In this document: one piece after another, positions 25,138 to 34,767 of the stretch
Layout: every line of letters starts with the position of its first letter
How positions within the stretch are numbered: the stretch's first letter is position 1
Assembly (NCBI GenBank): GCA_964519805.1
Contig: CAZFKN010000006.1
Location: forward strand, 1-58,552
DNA length: 58,552 bases
Reading direction: 5' to 3'
From: DASQPE01 sp964519805
GTDB taxonomy: Bacteria; Gemmatimonadota; Gemmatimonadetes; Gemmatimonadales; GWC2-71-9
Translations under genes and position numbers: made by a program
Notes under the pieces: generated by a model
What the model was told of the DNA's origin: nothing
What the model saw: only the letters and a program-made list of their open reading frames with translations
Databases searched by the model: none

Positions 25138-26097
25138 ATGTCCCCGACCCCCCGGAGCCTGCCGCTTCTGCCGGCGCTGGCCGCCGCGGCGCTCGCGCTG
25201 GCGGCTTGTAGCAGCGGTACCACCAGCCCGACGACGCCGGCGCTGACGCAAGCCGAGGCCGCTGCCGCCTCGGACGTAATCGTGGGCGACCTCTCCGATC
25301 AGTCCGAGGGCGCCACGACCACTTCAGGTGACCCGTCGTTCTCGATGACCGGCTTGTCCGGCGGCGCCGCGGCCGCGCCGAGCGCGGGCGCCGCGGTGAT
25401 GGCCGCCGGCGCATGGTACGCCACCGCCTGCTCGCCCGCACCGACGGTTACGGTGAACGGCAGCACGACATCTTACGTCTTCGCCAACTGTGCCATTTCG
25501 CGCCTGATTCCGCTCGAGACCCTGACGCGGAACGGTGAAGTCGACGTGACGCTCGGTGCGGGAAGCCGTACGCTGGTCTTCACCAACTTTGAGAAGACCT
25601 GGCAGCGCATCTCCTTCCGTACCGGCCAGGAGATCACGACCTCCGAGACGCTGAACGGGACCCGGTCCATCTCCGATGACGGCACGACGCTCCAGCACCA
25701 TGTGTACGGCAAGGGTGATCCGACGTCGACGTTCTTCTCGGACGCGTATGTGTTTGCAGATCAGTCGACAGCGGAGCACGATCGGAACTGGCAGGGGACG
25801 TTCACGGCCGACGTTGCGGCGTCGATCGTCCACAACCAGCCGCTCCCGGCGGGCATATGGACGGTGAGCGGCAACTCCACGTTCACCCGCAATGGCGGTA
25901 CCGCGAACCAGAAGAGCTGGGCCTTCTCCACGACGGGCACCGGCGTACACTACAATCCTTCATGCGCCTCGGCGCCGCAGTTCGACGCGGGCACGCTCAC
26001 GGTGACTGCCCACAACGACCAGACGAACGCCACCACGACGTTTACGATCACGTTCACCGGCTGTGGGCAGTACACGGCGACGATCGTGAAGTCCTGA
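25138..26097 (+). CDS. Lipoprotein of unknown function, Thr/Ser-rich
   Basis: Start ATG 25138 has GGAGGA at 25125-25130. The 319-residue product has a signal peptide ending ALALAAC (lipobox), a low-complexity Ala/Ser/Thr-rich stretch to about residue 90 and then beta-rich sequence with paired cysteines (ATACSPAP, FANCAIS, PSCAS, TGCGQY), probably disulfides. No known catalytic motif is visible. It stands alone between the egt operon and a convergent gene and ends at a strong hairpin. Confidence 0.75.
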   Translation: MSPTPRSLPLLPALAAAALALAACSSGTTSPTTPALTQAEAAAASDVIVGDLSDQSEGATTTSGDPSFSMTGLSGGAAAAPSAGAAVMAAGAWYATACSPAPTVTVNGSTTSYVFANCAISRLIPLETLTRNGEVDVTLGAGSRTLVFTNFEKTWQRISFRTGQEITTSETLNGTRSISDDGTTLQHHVYGKGDPTSTFFSDAYVFADQSTAEHDRNWQGTFTADVAASIVHNQPLPAGIWTVSGNSTFTRNGGTANQKSWAFSTTGTGVHYNPSCASAPQFDAGTLTVTAHNDQTNATTTFTITFTGCGQYTATIVKS

Positions 26098-26122
26098 TCC
26101 CGCCGTAGCTCGGCAGGTCGGA

Positions 26123-26150
26123 GCGGCCCGGTCCTCTTGGATCGGGCCGC
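26123..26150. terminator. Terminator hairpin between convergent genes
   Basis: GCGGCCCGGTCC and GGATCGGGCCGC form a 12-bp stem (one G-T wobble) with a TCTT loop, followed by TTCGCTATCT. It lies in the 57-base gap between two convergent stop codons and may serve both strands. Confidence 0.7.
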
Positions 26151-26154
26151 TTCG

Positions 26155-27792
26155 CTATCTGGTGGCGCGGGGGCGGCAGACGGCGAGCAGTTGTCGTGGG
26201 GCGGGGTGGTTCGGGAACAATCGGCGAGCCGCCTCAGCGTGCGGGCGGGCCAGGTCGCATCGACCGCGATTGCGCCAGGCGTAGCCCAGCAGCATTTGGA
26301 TCCGGTAGCTCCCCGGGTCCAGTCGGGCGGCCCATTCGAGCGTCGCCGGCTGCTCGCTGCTGCTGAAGACGGCCATCGCCACCAGCTGGGAGGTTGTTCG
26401 AACGACGAGCAGGGTTCCGACCAGCGCCACGGCGCCAGCGAGTCGGGCCCGTCGTCGATCCGACAGATCCAGGGTCATGACCGTGCGTTTGGGAGGGCGG
26501 CTCAGAGCACCGAGCAGGGTTGCGGCGAACACCGTCGGAGCCGGTAGTAACAGCACGGCGTCGAACGCGCTCACGCAGGCGAGCACGACCAGCGTGAGCA
26601 ATGCCGCGAGTGCCTCGAGGCCCTCGCTCGTGGTGAGGCCCTGCCGCCATCGACGCGACGCGCCGGCGGCAAGCGCGGCCCCCGTGAGGAGCACGAGCAG
26701 GAGCCCCAGCGGTCCGCGCTCCGCGACCAGGGCCACCCAGTCGCTGCTGGGCCAGGGATTGGTCGGAATGAAGTCGGTCGCATCGAAGGCGGGATCACCG
26801 GGGAACGTGTACTTCGGGTAGGCAACCGGCCAATTCCCCGGCCCCACGCCGAGAATCGGGTGGTCGATCGCCATCCGCAGGGTGTTCTGATACTGCACCA
26901 GCCGGCCGCGTCCGCTCCCCTCTCGGTAGTCGGCGATATCCCGAAGCGAGTCGAGATACGGCGAGTCCGAGCGCCACGCCAGCATGTTCGGAATGGCCAG
27001 CGCCAGCAAGGCGCCCGCCGCGGCCGCGCCGGCGAGCGCGAACACACGGCCACGCGCGATCGGGTTCCGCCAGAGGCCGCCCGCCCAGAGCCCCTCGACG
27101 GCAAACAGCCCGAGCGCCACGACCAGAGCGAGCCACGCCGCGCGGGAGCGTGACAGGACGAGCGCGGCCGTCACCAGCGCAGCTCCCACCTGCCACACGA
27201 TCAGCCCCCGGCGCCGCCGCGCCTCGATCCCCGCGAGCGCCAGCACCGGCGCGCCCAGCGCCATGAAATGCGCCATGAAGTTGCGGTTGCCGAACGTGCC
27301 GCCTGGCGCCCGGCGCTCCGCCATGATCGCCAGCTCGACGCCGTAGGCCTGGAGCAGCGCAGTGACGGCCCCGACCACCACGGCGGCCGCGAGCGTCGTC
27401 ACCAAAGCACCGCCCAATCCCGCTCGGCTCACCGCTCGCGCGCTCCAGAAGATGAGCGCGCCGGACAGGCTCAAGCCGAACCCGCGAAAGGCGAGCCAGT
27501 GGTTCTGGGCCAGGAGCGTGGCTGCGAGCGACACCGCCAAGAACGCCGCCAGGAGCACGTCGGACAACGTGAGGTCGAGCCGCCGGGCGCGCGCGAGGCA
27601 GCAGCCGGCGGCCCCGAATCCCACCAGCTCCGCCACCAGCTCCTTGGGCACCGCGTGCCGCTCGAGATCGAAGACGGCGTAGGGGACCGCCGCGAGGACG
27701 ACCGCGACCGCGCCGACCTGGAGAATCCGAAGCGCCGCGCGGGTCGGCGCGTCGGCCAGCGCTACGTCACTGCTGGGTGAAATGGTCGCCAT
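26155..27792 (-). CDS. O-antigen ligase-like polytopic membrane protein
   Basis: This 545-residue protein has about 11-12 predicted membrane segments and the Wzy_C/O-antigen ligase core, including GGTFGNRNFMAHFMAL, SRSRAAWLAL and HPILGVGPGNWPVAYP, with a long periplasmic loop (FPTNPW-like IPTNPWPSSDW). The C-terminal 80 residues look like a TPR pair (ARLDPGSYRIQMLLGYAWRN). It would ligate or polymerise undecaprenyl-linked glycans at the periplasmic face. No other glycan genes are nearby. ATG 27792 overlaps the M48 peptidase stop by 26 bases; an in-frame start further upstream is less likely. Confidence 0.85.
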   Translation of the reverse strand: MATISPSSDVALADAPTRAALRILQVGAVAVVLAAVPYAVFDLERHAVPKELVAELVGFGAAGCCLARARRLDLTLSDVLLAAFLAVSLAATLLAQNHWLAFRGFGLSLSGALIFWSARAVSRAGLGGALVTTLAAAVVVGAVTALLQAYGVELAIMAERRAPGGTFGNRNFMAHFMALGAPVLALAGIEARRRRGLIVWQVGAALVTAALVLSRSRAAWLALVVALGLFAVEGLWAGGLWRNPIARGRVFALAGAAAAGALLALAIPNMLAWRSDSPYLDSLRDIADYREGSGRGRLVQYQNTLRMAIDHPILGVGPGNWPVAYPKYTFPGDPAFDATDFIPTNPWPSSDWVALVAERGPLGLLLVLLTGAALAAGASRRWRQGLTTSEGLEALAALLTLVVLACVSAFDAVLLLPAPTVFAATLLGALSRPPKRTVMTLDLSDRRRARLAGAVALVGTLLVVRTTSQLVAMAVFSSSEQPATLEWAARLDPGSYRIQMLLGYAWRNRGRCDLARPHAEAARRLFPNHPAPRQLLAVCRPRATR

Positions 27793-28972
27793 AGACGAGC
27801 GGTGCGCCGGTGGTCCACGGGTGATACTCGTTGGCGAACTCGATACGATCGGCGAGACTCGGATGGGACCCACGAAACAGGGTGTAGAACCACCCCGGCC
27901 GGGGTACGCCGAGATTCTCCTGCTGGAGTTTCACGAACGCGGTGGCGGCAGCGTGATTGCTTCGGGTGAGCTCGAGCCCGAAGCGATCGGCCTCGTGCTC
28001 AAGGTGGCGACCGCCGGCCAGGAACAACGGCTGCGCGACGAACGAAACGATACTGAAGAGGAGTATGAACAGGGGCACGGAAGCCGGGTCGTCGAGACGG
28101 TCGAAGCCGAATCGTTCCCGGTAGCGCGCGATCAGCTGCCCGGCGAGCCGATGAACCACGTAGAGCGACACCCCGATCAGGAGCCAGCTGGCGAACAACC
28201 CCAGGAGCACATGTCGCAGCACGTAGTGCCCCAGCTCGTGGCCCACGACGAAGAGGATCTCATCCGGCTCGAGCTTCTCCAGGATCGTGTCGAACAGGAC
28301 GACGCGCTTGCTGGCACCCAAGCCGGTTACGTAGGCGCTGATGGCTTTCGTGTCGACGCTCTTGTTCACCTCGAAGACCCGGGTGCCCTCGATCCCCGCA
28401 CGCTGCGCCTCGGCCAGGATGCTGGCCTCCAGGGTCTTGTCCTTGAGCGGACCGTAGTGGTTGAAGAGTGGACTGATCCAGATCGGGGCGACGAGGTAGA
28501 TGAACACGAGCAGCGGCAACGCAGCGCCGGCGCACCAGAGCCACCAGCGCCGCGGGCTGGCGCGGAGCAGGGCGTACGGGACCAGCGCTCCGAGCGGGAG
28601 GGCGATGCACGCGACGAGCAGGCTCTTGACGCTGTCGGCAGCCCACTTGCCCAGTGTCTGGTTCGAAAGTTCGAACGCATGCTCCCGGACGAAGCCTTCG
28701 TAGAAATCGAGCGGCAGCGTGGCGATCGATATCAGGACGAGGAAGGCGACGACGTAGAGCAGAAGGGTCGGCACGCGCCGCCCACCGGTCACCCGCGCGG
28801 CCCAGGTACGAAGCCGGCCGGACCACCCGGCGAAGAGGATCACGCCAGGCACGAGGAAGCCCGCCAGCGTGTCGACCACCCACAGCACGTTGTTGCCATG
28901 GTAATAGCGCAACGCGAGCGGAGTGGGCTCCGGCACGGCCACCGGAAGCGTTGAGAGCGTATCAGCCCACAT
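27767..28972 (-). CDS. M48 family CAAX-prenyl-protease-like membrane metallopeptidase
   Basis: This 401-residue Ste24-like protease has about six membrane segments and the zinc motif His245-Glu-Leu-Gly-His249, with Glu325 in GRHLEHEADRFG as third ligand. FNHYGPLKDKTLEASI and KSVDTKAISAYVTGLGASKRVVLFDT are typical of the M48A group. Bacterial members act in membrane-protein quality control; there is no prenylation here. It is transcribed with the O-antigen-ligase-like gene and divergent from the sulfurtransferase. Confidence 0.92.
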   Translation of the reverse strand: MWADTLSTLPVAVPEPTPLALRYYHGNNVLWVVDTLAGFLVPGVILFAGWSGRLRTWAARVTGGRRVPTLLLYVVAFLVLISIATLPLDFYEGFVREHAFELSNQTLGKWAADSVKSLLVACIALPLGALVPYALLRASPRRWWLWCAGAALPLLVFIYLVAPIWISPLFNHYGPLKDKTLEASILAEAQRAGIEGTRVFEVNKSVDTKAISAYVTGLGASKRVVLFDTILEKLEPDEILFVVGHELGHYVLRHVLLGLFASWLLIGVSLYVVHRLAGQLIARYRERFGFDRLDDPASVPLFILLFSIVSFVAQPLFLAGGRHLEHEADRFGLELTRSNHAAATAFVKLQQENLGVPRPGWFYTLFRGSHPSLADRIEFANEYHPWTTGAPLVYGDHFTQQ

Positions 28973-29002
28973 GGCCCCTCCTCGCCGCCCGGCGGGTGGC
29001 AG

Positions 29003-29008
29003 TAGAAT
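29003..29008 (+). promoter_or_regulatory. Putative -10 of the sulfurtransferase gene (leaderless)
   Basis: TAGAAT matches the -10 consensus at five of six positions and ends 5 bases before the ATG. Transcription would start at or next to the codon. No good -35 is seen. Confidence 0.45.
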
Positions 29009-29013
29009 TCGGC

Positions 29014-29886
29014 ATGCCCGGCGAGAACCCTCCACCGCTCGTTTCCACCGAGTGGCTCGCCGCCCGCCTCGATCGGAGCGACATCCGCGTGGTGGACGGC
29101 TCCTGGTACCTGCCGCAGAGCGGTCGCGATCCCGCGGCTGAATTTCTCGAGGGACACATTCCCGGCGCCGTGTTCTTCGACCTGGACGCGTCGAGCGATC
29201 CCGCCGCGAGCCTGCCGCACATGCTCCCTGCCGCGACCGAATTTGCCACCCGCATGGGCCGGCTCGGTCTGGACGACGGGAGCACGATCGTGGTGTACGA
29301 CGGATCGGGCGTGAATCTAAGCGCGCCGCGCGTCTGGTGGATGTTCCGGGTGTTCGGACACCGCGCCACTGCGGTGCTCGATGGGGGCCTCGGCAAGTGG
29401 AAAGCCGAGGGCCGGCCACTCGAACGGGGCCCCGCTCGCCTTCGGGCCGGTCGGTTCACGGCCCGTCTCGACTCGAACCGCGTGCGCCAGCTGACCGACG
29501 TCGTCGCCAATCTCGACCATCGGTCGGAGCAGGTCGTCGACATGCGCGTGGCGGAGCGATTCGAGGGCACCCAGGCCGAGCCGCGTCCGGGCGTTCGCAG
29601 CGGGCACATCCCCGGCAGCCTCAACGTCCCCTTTACCGAGCTCGTGACCGCCGATGGCACGCTGCTGCCGCCGCCGCTGATGCGGGAGCGGCTGGAGGCC
29701 GCCGGGCTCGATCTGACCTTGCCGATGGTCGTGACCTGCGGATCCGCCACGAGCGCGTGCAGTCTCGTGCTTGGACTGGAGCTGCTGGGGCACGAGGACG
29801 TCGCCGTCTACGACGGCAGCTGGACCGAGTGGGGCGGCCGGCAGGATATGCCGGTCGAGCTGGGCCCCGCGCGTATCCCCGCATGA
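29014..29886 (+). CDS. sseA: 3-mercaptopyruvate/thiosulfate sulfurtransferase (tandem rhodanese)
   Basis: This 290-residue protein has two rhodanese domains: an inactive N-terminal one (VVDGSWYLP to about 135) and an active C-terminal one (VVDMRVAERFEGTQAEPRPGV-like) with Cys242 in the loop TCGSATSAC. The CGS start of the loop resembles 3-mercaptopyruvate enzymes (CGSGVTA) more than thiosulfate ones (CRKGVTA). It would transfer sulfane sulfur to thiols. Its stop overlaps the next start (ATGA). Confidence 0.92.
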   Translation: MPGENPPPLVSTEWLAARLDRSDIRVVDGSWYLPQSGRDPAAEFLEGHIPGAVFFDLDASSDPAASLPHMLPAATEFATRMGRLGLDDGSTIVVYDGSGVNLSAPRVWWMFRVFGHRATAVLDGGLGKWKAEGRPLERGPARLRAGRFTARLDSNRVRQLTDVVANLDHRSEQVVDMRVAERFEGTQAEPRPGVRSGHIPGSLNVPFTELVTADGTLLPPPLMRERLEAAGLDLTLPMVVTCGSATSACSLVLGLELLGHEDVAVYDGSWTEWGGRQDMPVELGPARIPA

Positions 29887-31442
29887 GCGTCGACCCCGAC
29901 CCCACTCGGCCGGCAGGCTCCCCGGCGATAGGCAGCGCTCGGCCCGTGGCGAGTAGCGCCTCGCCCGCGCGAGGGCTTGGTTCCCCAGCCATGGCCGCGG
30001 GGTGCCTTGTCCTCTTCGGGCTCCCCTTCGCTGCCGTCGGCGTTGGCGCCGCGGCAATGGTCGTGGTGAAGCTCTGGCAAAGCGACTGGAAGGCGGCCGC
30101 CCTTTCGGCCGTGTTCGTGCTCGTGTTTGGCGGCGCCGGCGCGTGGGTCATTGCCAGCGCGCTCATAGGCCGGCGAGAAGCGACTCGCCGGGCTCTGGTG
30201 GTTCAGCAGCATCCCACCGAGCCGTGGCTCTGGCGGCCCGATTGGGCCTCCGGCTCGATCGAGGACACGGGCCGCAAGGCGCAGTACCTCTTCTGGGTTT
30301 TCGCGGGCTTCTGGAATCTCATTGCCTGGCCAACCGCGGTGCTGGTGGTCCGGGCGGCACTGGAGCAGGGGAACCGGCTCGCGCTCATCGGACTCGTCTT
30401 TCCCGTGGTCGGGATCGGCCTGCTCATCGTCGCGATCCGCGCCACCGTCCGCGAGCGGAAATTCGGTGTGTCGGTACTCGATCTGGGCACGCGTCCCGGT
30501 GTCGTGGGCCACGGTTTCGCAGGCACCGTCCGGGCGCCTTCGGATCTGCTCCCTGCAGGGGGCTTCGTCGCGACGCTCTCGTGCGTCAACGTCCGGATAA
30601 CCGGCTCGGGCCGGGATCGCTCGACCACCGAAACCATCCGGTGGCAGGACCAGCAAACCCTTTCCGGGCAGCGCTCCAGCAGCACCGCTGGCCGCGGGGT
30701 CGAGACTACGATTCCGGTACACTTTCGAATTCCTCCCGACGTCGCTCCGTCCGACGATACCAACCCCAGCGATCGGACCGTGTGGCGATTGGAGCTCACC
30801 GCCGCGGTCCCTGGAATCGACTACGACGCCGCCTTCGAAGTACCGGTCTTTCGTACGGCGCAGAGCCTCGAGCCTGTCGCGGGCGACGAAGAAAAAGTGC
30901 TCGGTCCCCCGCCCGAGTCACTGCCATACCGGCAACCCCGCGACTCACCCATCCGGGTGAGCACCGGCCCGCGCGGAACCCAGATCGTGTTCCCCGCTGC
31001 CCGGAACCCGGGCGCGGCCTTGGGGCTGACCGGGTTCGCCGCGCTCTGGGGTGGCTGTGTCTGGCTGCTGTTCGCGGTCAAGGCCGGCCCGTTCTTCATC
31101 GGGGTTTTCGGGCTCGTGGACCTGGCTCTCATTTACGGCGTTCTGAGAATGTGGCTGTGGGTGGTGGAGGTCACCGCCGGCCATGACGGCGTGGCTATCG
31201 CCAAGGGGTTCGTGGCGGTCGGCGAGCCGGCGCGGATCGCTCCCGCGGACGTCGCGCGCATCGAGGTGCAGATCGGCATGCAGTCCGGATCCACCGTCTA
31301 TTACAACCTTCAGGTCGTGCGAAAGGACGGCCGGAACACTGTGGCGGGGAGTGGCATCCGCGACAAGCGGGAGGCCGAATGGCTTGCCGGCCTGGTGCAG
31401 GAGGCGGTCGGCGTGCGTGCGCCGGACGCGGCCGGCGCGTGA
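29883..31442 (+). CDS. Membrane protein of unknown function (DUF3592-like)
   Basis: This 519-residue protein has two N-terminal membrane segments (AAGCLVLFGLPFAAVG and WKAAALSAVFVLVFGGAGAW), a second pair near 140-190, a large beta-rich soluble region (220-370) and a third membrane pair (FAALWGGCVWLLFAV and following). A C-terminal PH-like part, VAVGEPARIAPADVARIEV, ends it. The layout resembles DUF3592-type proteins. No enzymatic residues are recognisable. It is translated with the sulfurtransferase (ATGA), but the link is unclear. Confidence 0.72.
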   Translation: MSVDPDPTRPAGSPAIGSARPVASSASPARGLGSPAMAAGCLVLFGLPFAAVGVGAAAMVVVKLWQSDWKAAALSAVFVLVFGGAGAWVIASALIGRREATRRALVVQQHPTEPWLWRPDWASGSIEDTGRKAQYLFWVFAGFWNLIAWPTAVLVVRAALEQGNRLALIGLVFPVVGIGLLIVAIRATVRERKFGVSVLDLGTRPGVVGHGFAGTVRAPSDLLPAGGFVATLSCVNVRITGSGRDRSTTETIRWQDQQTLSGQRSSSTAGRGVETTIPVHFRIPPDVAPSDDTNPSDRTVWRLELTAAVPGIDYDAAFEVPVFRTAQSLEPVAGDEEKVLGPPPESLPYRQPRDSPIRVSTGPRGTQIVFPAARNPGAALGLTGFAALWGGCVWLLFAVKAGPFFIGVFGLVDLALIYGVLRMWLWVVEVTAGHDGVAIAKGFVAVGEPARIAPADVARIEVQIGMQSGSTVYYNLQVVRKDGRNTVAGSGIRDKREAEWLAGLVQEAVGVRAPDAAGA

Positions 31443-31475
31443 TCCGCGGACGCGGACTCCAGCGGGAATGAACGG

Positions 31476-32879
31476 ATGTACGCCCATACCGTCGGGTCGG
31501 TCCGCTATGCCTTTCCCGATCTCAAGACGCTGCTTGCCCGGGCGACGCCGTTCCGCTCGGGCGATGCACTGGCGGGGGTCGCCGCGGCGTCCGCCGAGGA
31601 ACGGGTCGCGGCGCAGATGGCGCTGGCCGACCTTCCGCTGGCTACCTTCCTCGACGAGGCGGTCGTCCCCTACGAAACCGACGACGTCACCCGCCTGATT
31701 CTCGACTCCTACGACAAGGCCGCGCTCGCGCCCGTCCGCCATCTCACGGTGGGCGGCTTCCGCGATTGGCTCCTCTCCGACGCGGCGGATGACGTCGCGC
31801 TTGCCCGGCTCGCCCCGGGCCTCACGCCCGAGATGGCCGCGGCCGTGTCGAAGATCATGCGGGTCCAGGACCTCGTTCTCGTCGCCCGCCACTGCCGCAT
31901 CGCGACCGGGTTTCGAACGACGCTCGGCCTGCCCGGGCGGCTCTCGACGCGGCTCCAGCCCAACCATCCCACCGACGACCCGCAGGGTATCGCCGCCAGC
32001 GTGCTCGACGGGCTTCTGCTCGGGAGCGGCGACGCCGTCATCGGAATCAATCCCGTCACCGACAGCCCCCGCACCGTGGCGGCCCTGCTCGAGCTGCTGG
32101 ATCGGGTCCGGCTCGGCTGGGACATTCCGATGCAGGCGTGCGTCCTCGCCCACGTGACGACGCAGCTGGAGGCGCTGCGCGCGGGGGCGGCGATCGACCT
32201 GGTCTTTCAATCGATCGCGGGCACCGAAGCCGCGAACCGCGCGTTCGGCGTGACACTGGCGCTGCTGGACGAAGCGCGAGCCGCGGCGCTCGAGCTGCAC
32301 CGCGGTACCGTCGGGACCAACGTCATGTACTTCGAGACGGGGCAGGGGAGCGCGCTCTCCGCGGGAGCGCATCACGGCGTGGATCAGCAGACCCTCGAGG
32401 CGCGGGCGTACGGCGTCGCACGGTGCTACGCGCCGCTGATCGTCAACACGGTGGTGGGGTTCATCGGTCCGGAGTACCTGCTCGACGGCAAGCAGATTCT
32501 GCGCGCCGGACTGGAGGACCACTTCTGCGGGAAACTCCTCGGCCTGCCCATGGGCTGCGACGTGTGCTACACCAACCACGCCGAGGCCGATCAGGACGAC
32601 ATGGACACGCTCCTGACGCTGCTGGGCGCCGCGGGGTGCACCTACATCATGGGCGTGCCTGGAGCGGACGACGTGATGCTGCACTACCAGAGCACGTCGT
32701 TCCATGACGCGCTCTATCTGCGGCGGCTGCTCGGACTGCGACCGGCGCCCGAGTTCGAGGCGTGGCTGGTGCAGATGGGGATTGCGGATGCCGCGGGGCG
32801 ACTCGTGCCCGGCGCAGACGGAAGGTTGTTGCGCGGCGCTCCGGGTTGGCCGGAGCGCCGCCTGCCCGCGCCCGGCTAG
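31476..32879 (+). CDS. eutB: Ethanolamine ammonia-lyase large subunit EutB, without adjacent eutC
   Basis: This 467-residue protein is a full-length EutB: AFPDLKTLLARATPFRSGDALAG, the substrate-site segments QPNHPTDDP, GDAVIGINPVTD and ETGQGSALSAGAHHGVDQQTLEAR, and MGCDVCYTNHAEADQDDMD. With EutC and adenosylcobalamin it turns ethanolamine into acetaldehyde and ammonia. EutC normally follows directly; here the next gene is a convergent lipoprotein and eutC lies at 45.5 kb. No microcompartment genes or B12 riboswitch are seen. The stop overlaps the convergent stop by four bases. Confidence 0.96.
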   Translation: MYAHTVGSVRYAFPDLKTLLARATPFRSGDALAGVAAASAEERVAAQMALADLPLATFLDEAVVPYETDDVTRLILDSYDKAALAPVRHLTVGGFRDWLLSDAADDVALARLAPGLTPEMAAAVSKIMRVQDLVLVARHCRIATGFRTTLGLPGRLSTRLQPNHPTDDPQGIAASVLDGLLLGSGDAVIGINPVTDSPRTVAALLELLDRVRLGWDIPMQACVLAHVTTQLEALRAGAAIDLVFQSIAGTEAANRAFGVTLALLDEARAAALELHRGTVGTNVMYFETGQGSALSAGAHHGVDQQTLEARAYGVARCYAPLIVNTVVGFIGPEYLLDGKQILRAGLEDHFCGKLLGLPMGCDVCYTNHAEADQDDMDTLLTLLGAAGCTYIMGVPGADDVMLHYQSTSFHDALYLRRLLGLRPAPEFEAWLVQMGIADAAGRLVPGADGRLLRGAPGWPERRLPAPG

Positions 32880-33292
32880 TTCACGACGACGGTCGAGTTG
32901 CGGACCACAGGCGCCACGGTCAACGCGATCTGGCTTCCCGGTGAGATCGTCAGCTTACCCGTGTTGAATGCGCCGCGCGCGCCAATCGGGGCGGCCACCA
33001 CCGACACCCCGTTGGCGGGTCCGATCCGGTCCCATGGAATCTCGAAGCTGCCAGATGCCTGGGACACGACCGTGCCCAGCCGCTGGCGAACCCCGTTGAT
33101 AATCGTGAAGACATCGACGTCGCTCACGTTCTGATTCCGGACCGTAATCAGCACGTTGGCCTGGGGCGAGCCCAACTCGGGGGCTGGCGGCGGGTTGTGG
33201 GAACATGCTCCCAGCCCGGCGACGAGCAGCACGGCGGCGAGACGCACCCCACGGGAGGAGCGGCGGGGGCGGAGGAAATTCGGAAGCAACAT
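32876..33292 (-). CDS. Small lipoprotein with an immunoglobulin-like beta domain
   Basis: This 138-residue product starts MLLPNFLRPRRSSRGVRLAA and has a lipobox ending VAGLGAC. The mature 110 residues (VLITVRNQNVSDVDVFTIINGVRQRLGTV and VNGV-like repeats) look like a beta-sandwich of the kind seen in outer-membrane-anchored lipoproteins. No function can be assigned. It is convergent with eutB and divergent from glgC. Confidence 0.72.
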   Translation of the reverse strand: MLLPNFLRPRRSSRGVRLAAVLLVAGLGACSHNPPPAPELGSPQANVLITVRNQNVSDVDVFTIINGVRQRLGTVVSQASGSFEIPWDRIGPANGVSVVAAPIGARGAFNTGKLTISPGSQIALTVAPVVRNSTVVVN

Positions 33293-33400
33293 GACCTGCC
33301 TCACGGAACGGGTTCGATGGGAAGGTAGAAGCCCTTCCCGCAGCCGGCTAGAAGGATCCGCGCACCGCGGCGGCTGCTGGCCGAGGCGCCCGGTGGACCG

Positions 33401-33406
33401 TAAGAT
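33401..33406 (+). promoter_or_regulatory. Putative -10 of glgC (leaderless)
   Basis: TAAGAT lies 6 bases before the GTG start of glgC, placing transcription start at the codon. The -35 region (33378-33383) matches poorly. Confidence 0.4.
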
Positions 33407-33412
33407 TCCGGC

Positions 33413-34705
33413 GTGACTTCCGCTGTCCCGCTGCCCCGGCCGTCGGAGCTGGTCGCCGTCATCCTGGGCGGCGGCGCCGGGACCCGCCTCTTTCCGCTCA
33501 CCAAGAACCGGTCCAAGCCGGCGGTCCCCCTGGGCGGAAAGTACCGGCTCGTGGACATCCCCATCAGCAACTGCATCAACTCGGACCTTCGGCGAATCTT
33601 CGTCCTCACGCAGTTCAATTCGAGCTCGCTGCACCGCCACATCCAGGAGAGCTACCACTTCGACCAGTTCTCCCCGGGTTTTGTCGAGATCCTCGCGGCT
33701 CAGCAGACGCCGGATCGCACGGACTGGTACCAGGGCACGGCGGACGCCGTGCGTCAGAACCTGATCCACCTGGGCAACTACCCCCATCGTTTCGTGCTGA
33801 TCCTCTCGGGCGACCAGCTCTATCGCGTCAACTTCCGCTCGCTCATCGCCCGGCACATCGCGACCGGCGCTGAAGTCACGATCGCGACGCTGCCGGTGCG
33901 CCCCGAGGCCGCCGGTTCCTTCGGGATCATGCAGGTGGGCCCCGACGGCCGGATCGTCCGATTCGTCGAGAAACCGAAGGATCCGGCCGTGCTGGCCTCG
34001 CTCCGCGTCGAGTGGGCGGGCTTCGGCGACGTGGAGCAGCCGGTCGAGCCGGATTGCTTGCTCGCGTCGATGGGGATCTATCTCTTCGACCGCGGCGTCC
34101 TGGCCGACGCGCTCGAGGGCGACGAGGCGGACTTCGGCAAGCACGTGATCCCGAAGCTGATCGGGAGCCGCCGGGTCTTCGCCTACCTCCACCAGGGCTA
34201 TTGGGAGGACATCGGGACGATTCGGTCCTTCTACGAGGCGAACTTGGACCTCTGCGAGCCGGTGCCGAAGTTCAATTTCTACGACGCGACGGCGCCGGTC
34301 TTTACGCATGCGCGCTATCTTCCCCCGACCAAGATCATCAAGAGCCGCATCGAGCGATCGGTGATCGCCGACGGTTGCATCATCAACGACGCGACGATCG
34401 AGCATGCGTTAGTCGGCGTCCGCAGCAGGATCGAAGCCGGGGCGGTCGTCCGGGACACTCTGCTGATGGGCCTCGACTACTACGAGACGCCCGACCGCGT
34501 GCACGCCGGCGCTCCCCCGATGGGGATCGGTCACGGGACCGTCATCGAGCGCACGATCGTCGACAAGAACGCCCGCATCGGGCATCACGTCCGGATCACG
34601 CCGGACGACAAGCCGGTCGACCTCGACGGTGCCAACTTCTACGTGCGGGACGGCATCGTCGTAATCCCCAAGAACGCCGTCGTCCCGGATGGGACGGTCA
34701 TCTGA
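33413..34705 (+). CDS. glgC: Glucose-1-phosphate adenylyltransferase
   Basis: This 430-residue enzyme makes ADP-glucose for glycogen. It has the nucleotidyltransferase signature ILGGGAGTRLFPLTKNRSKPAVPLGGKYRLVDIPISNC, seen here as consecutive conserved blocks, then the ADP-glucose motif WYQGTADAVRQN and the left-handed beta-helix C-terminus (SVIADGCIINDATIEHALVG and later hexad repeats). GTG 33413 keeps the normal N-terminus. Its product pathway also feeds TreZ (15.9 kb). Confidence 0.96.
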   Translation: MTSAVPLPRPSELVAVILGGGAGTRLFPLTKNRSKPAVPLGGKYRLVDIPISNCINSDLRRIFVLTQFNSSSLHRHIQESYHFDQFSPGFVEILAAQQTPDRTDWYQGTADAVRQNLIHLGNYPHRFVLILSGDQLYRVNFRSLIARHIATGAEVTIATLPVRPEAAGSFGIMQVGPDGRIVRFVEKPKDPAVLASLRVEWAGFGDVEQPVEPDCLLASMGIYLFDRGVLADALEGDEADFGKHVIPKLIGSRRVFAYLHQGYWEDIGTIRSFYEANLDLCEPVPKFNFYDATAPVFTHARYLPPTKIIKSRIERSVIADGCIINDATIEHALVGVRSRIEAGAVVRDTLLMGLDYYETPDRVHAGAPPMGIGHGTVIERTIVDKNARIGHHVRITPDDKPVDLDGANFYVRDGIVVIPKNAVVPDGTVI

Positions 34706-34767
34706 CGGCTCGCCCGCCGTCGTGCCGGCCCGATCCCTCTCCCCGTTCCCCGAACTCGCCGGAACTC

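Noticed and set aside
30945..32705. 586-residue reverse open frame over eutB
   Set aside because: It is a shadow of eutB with Arg/His/Gly-rich sequence and no family resemblance.
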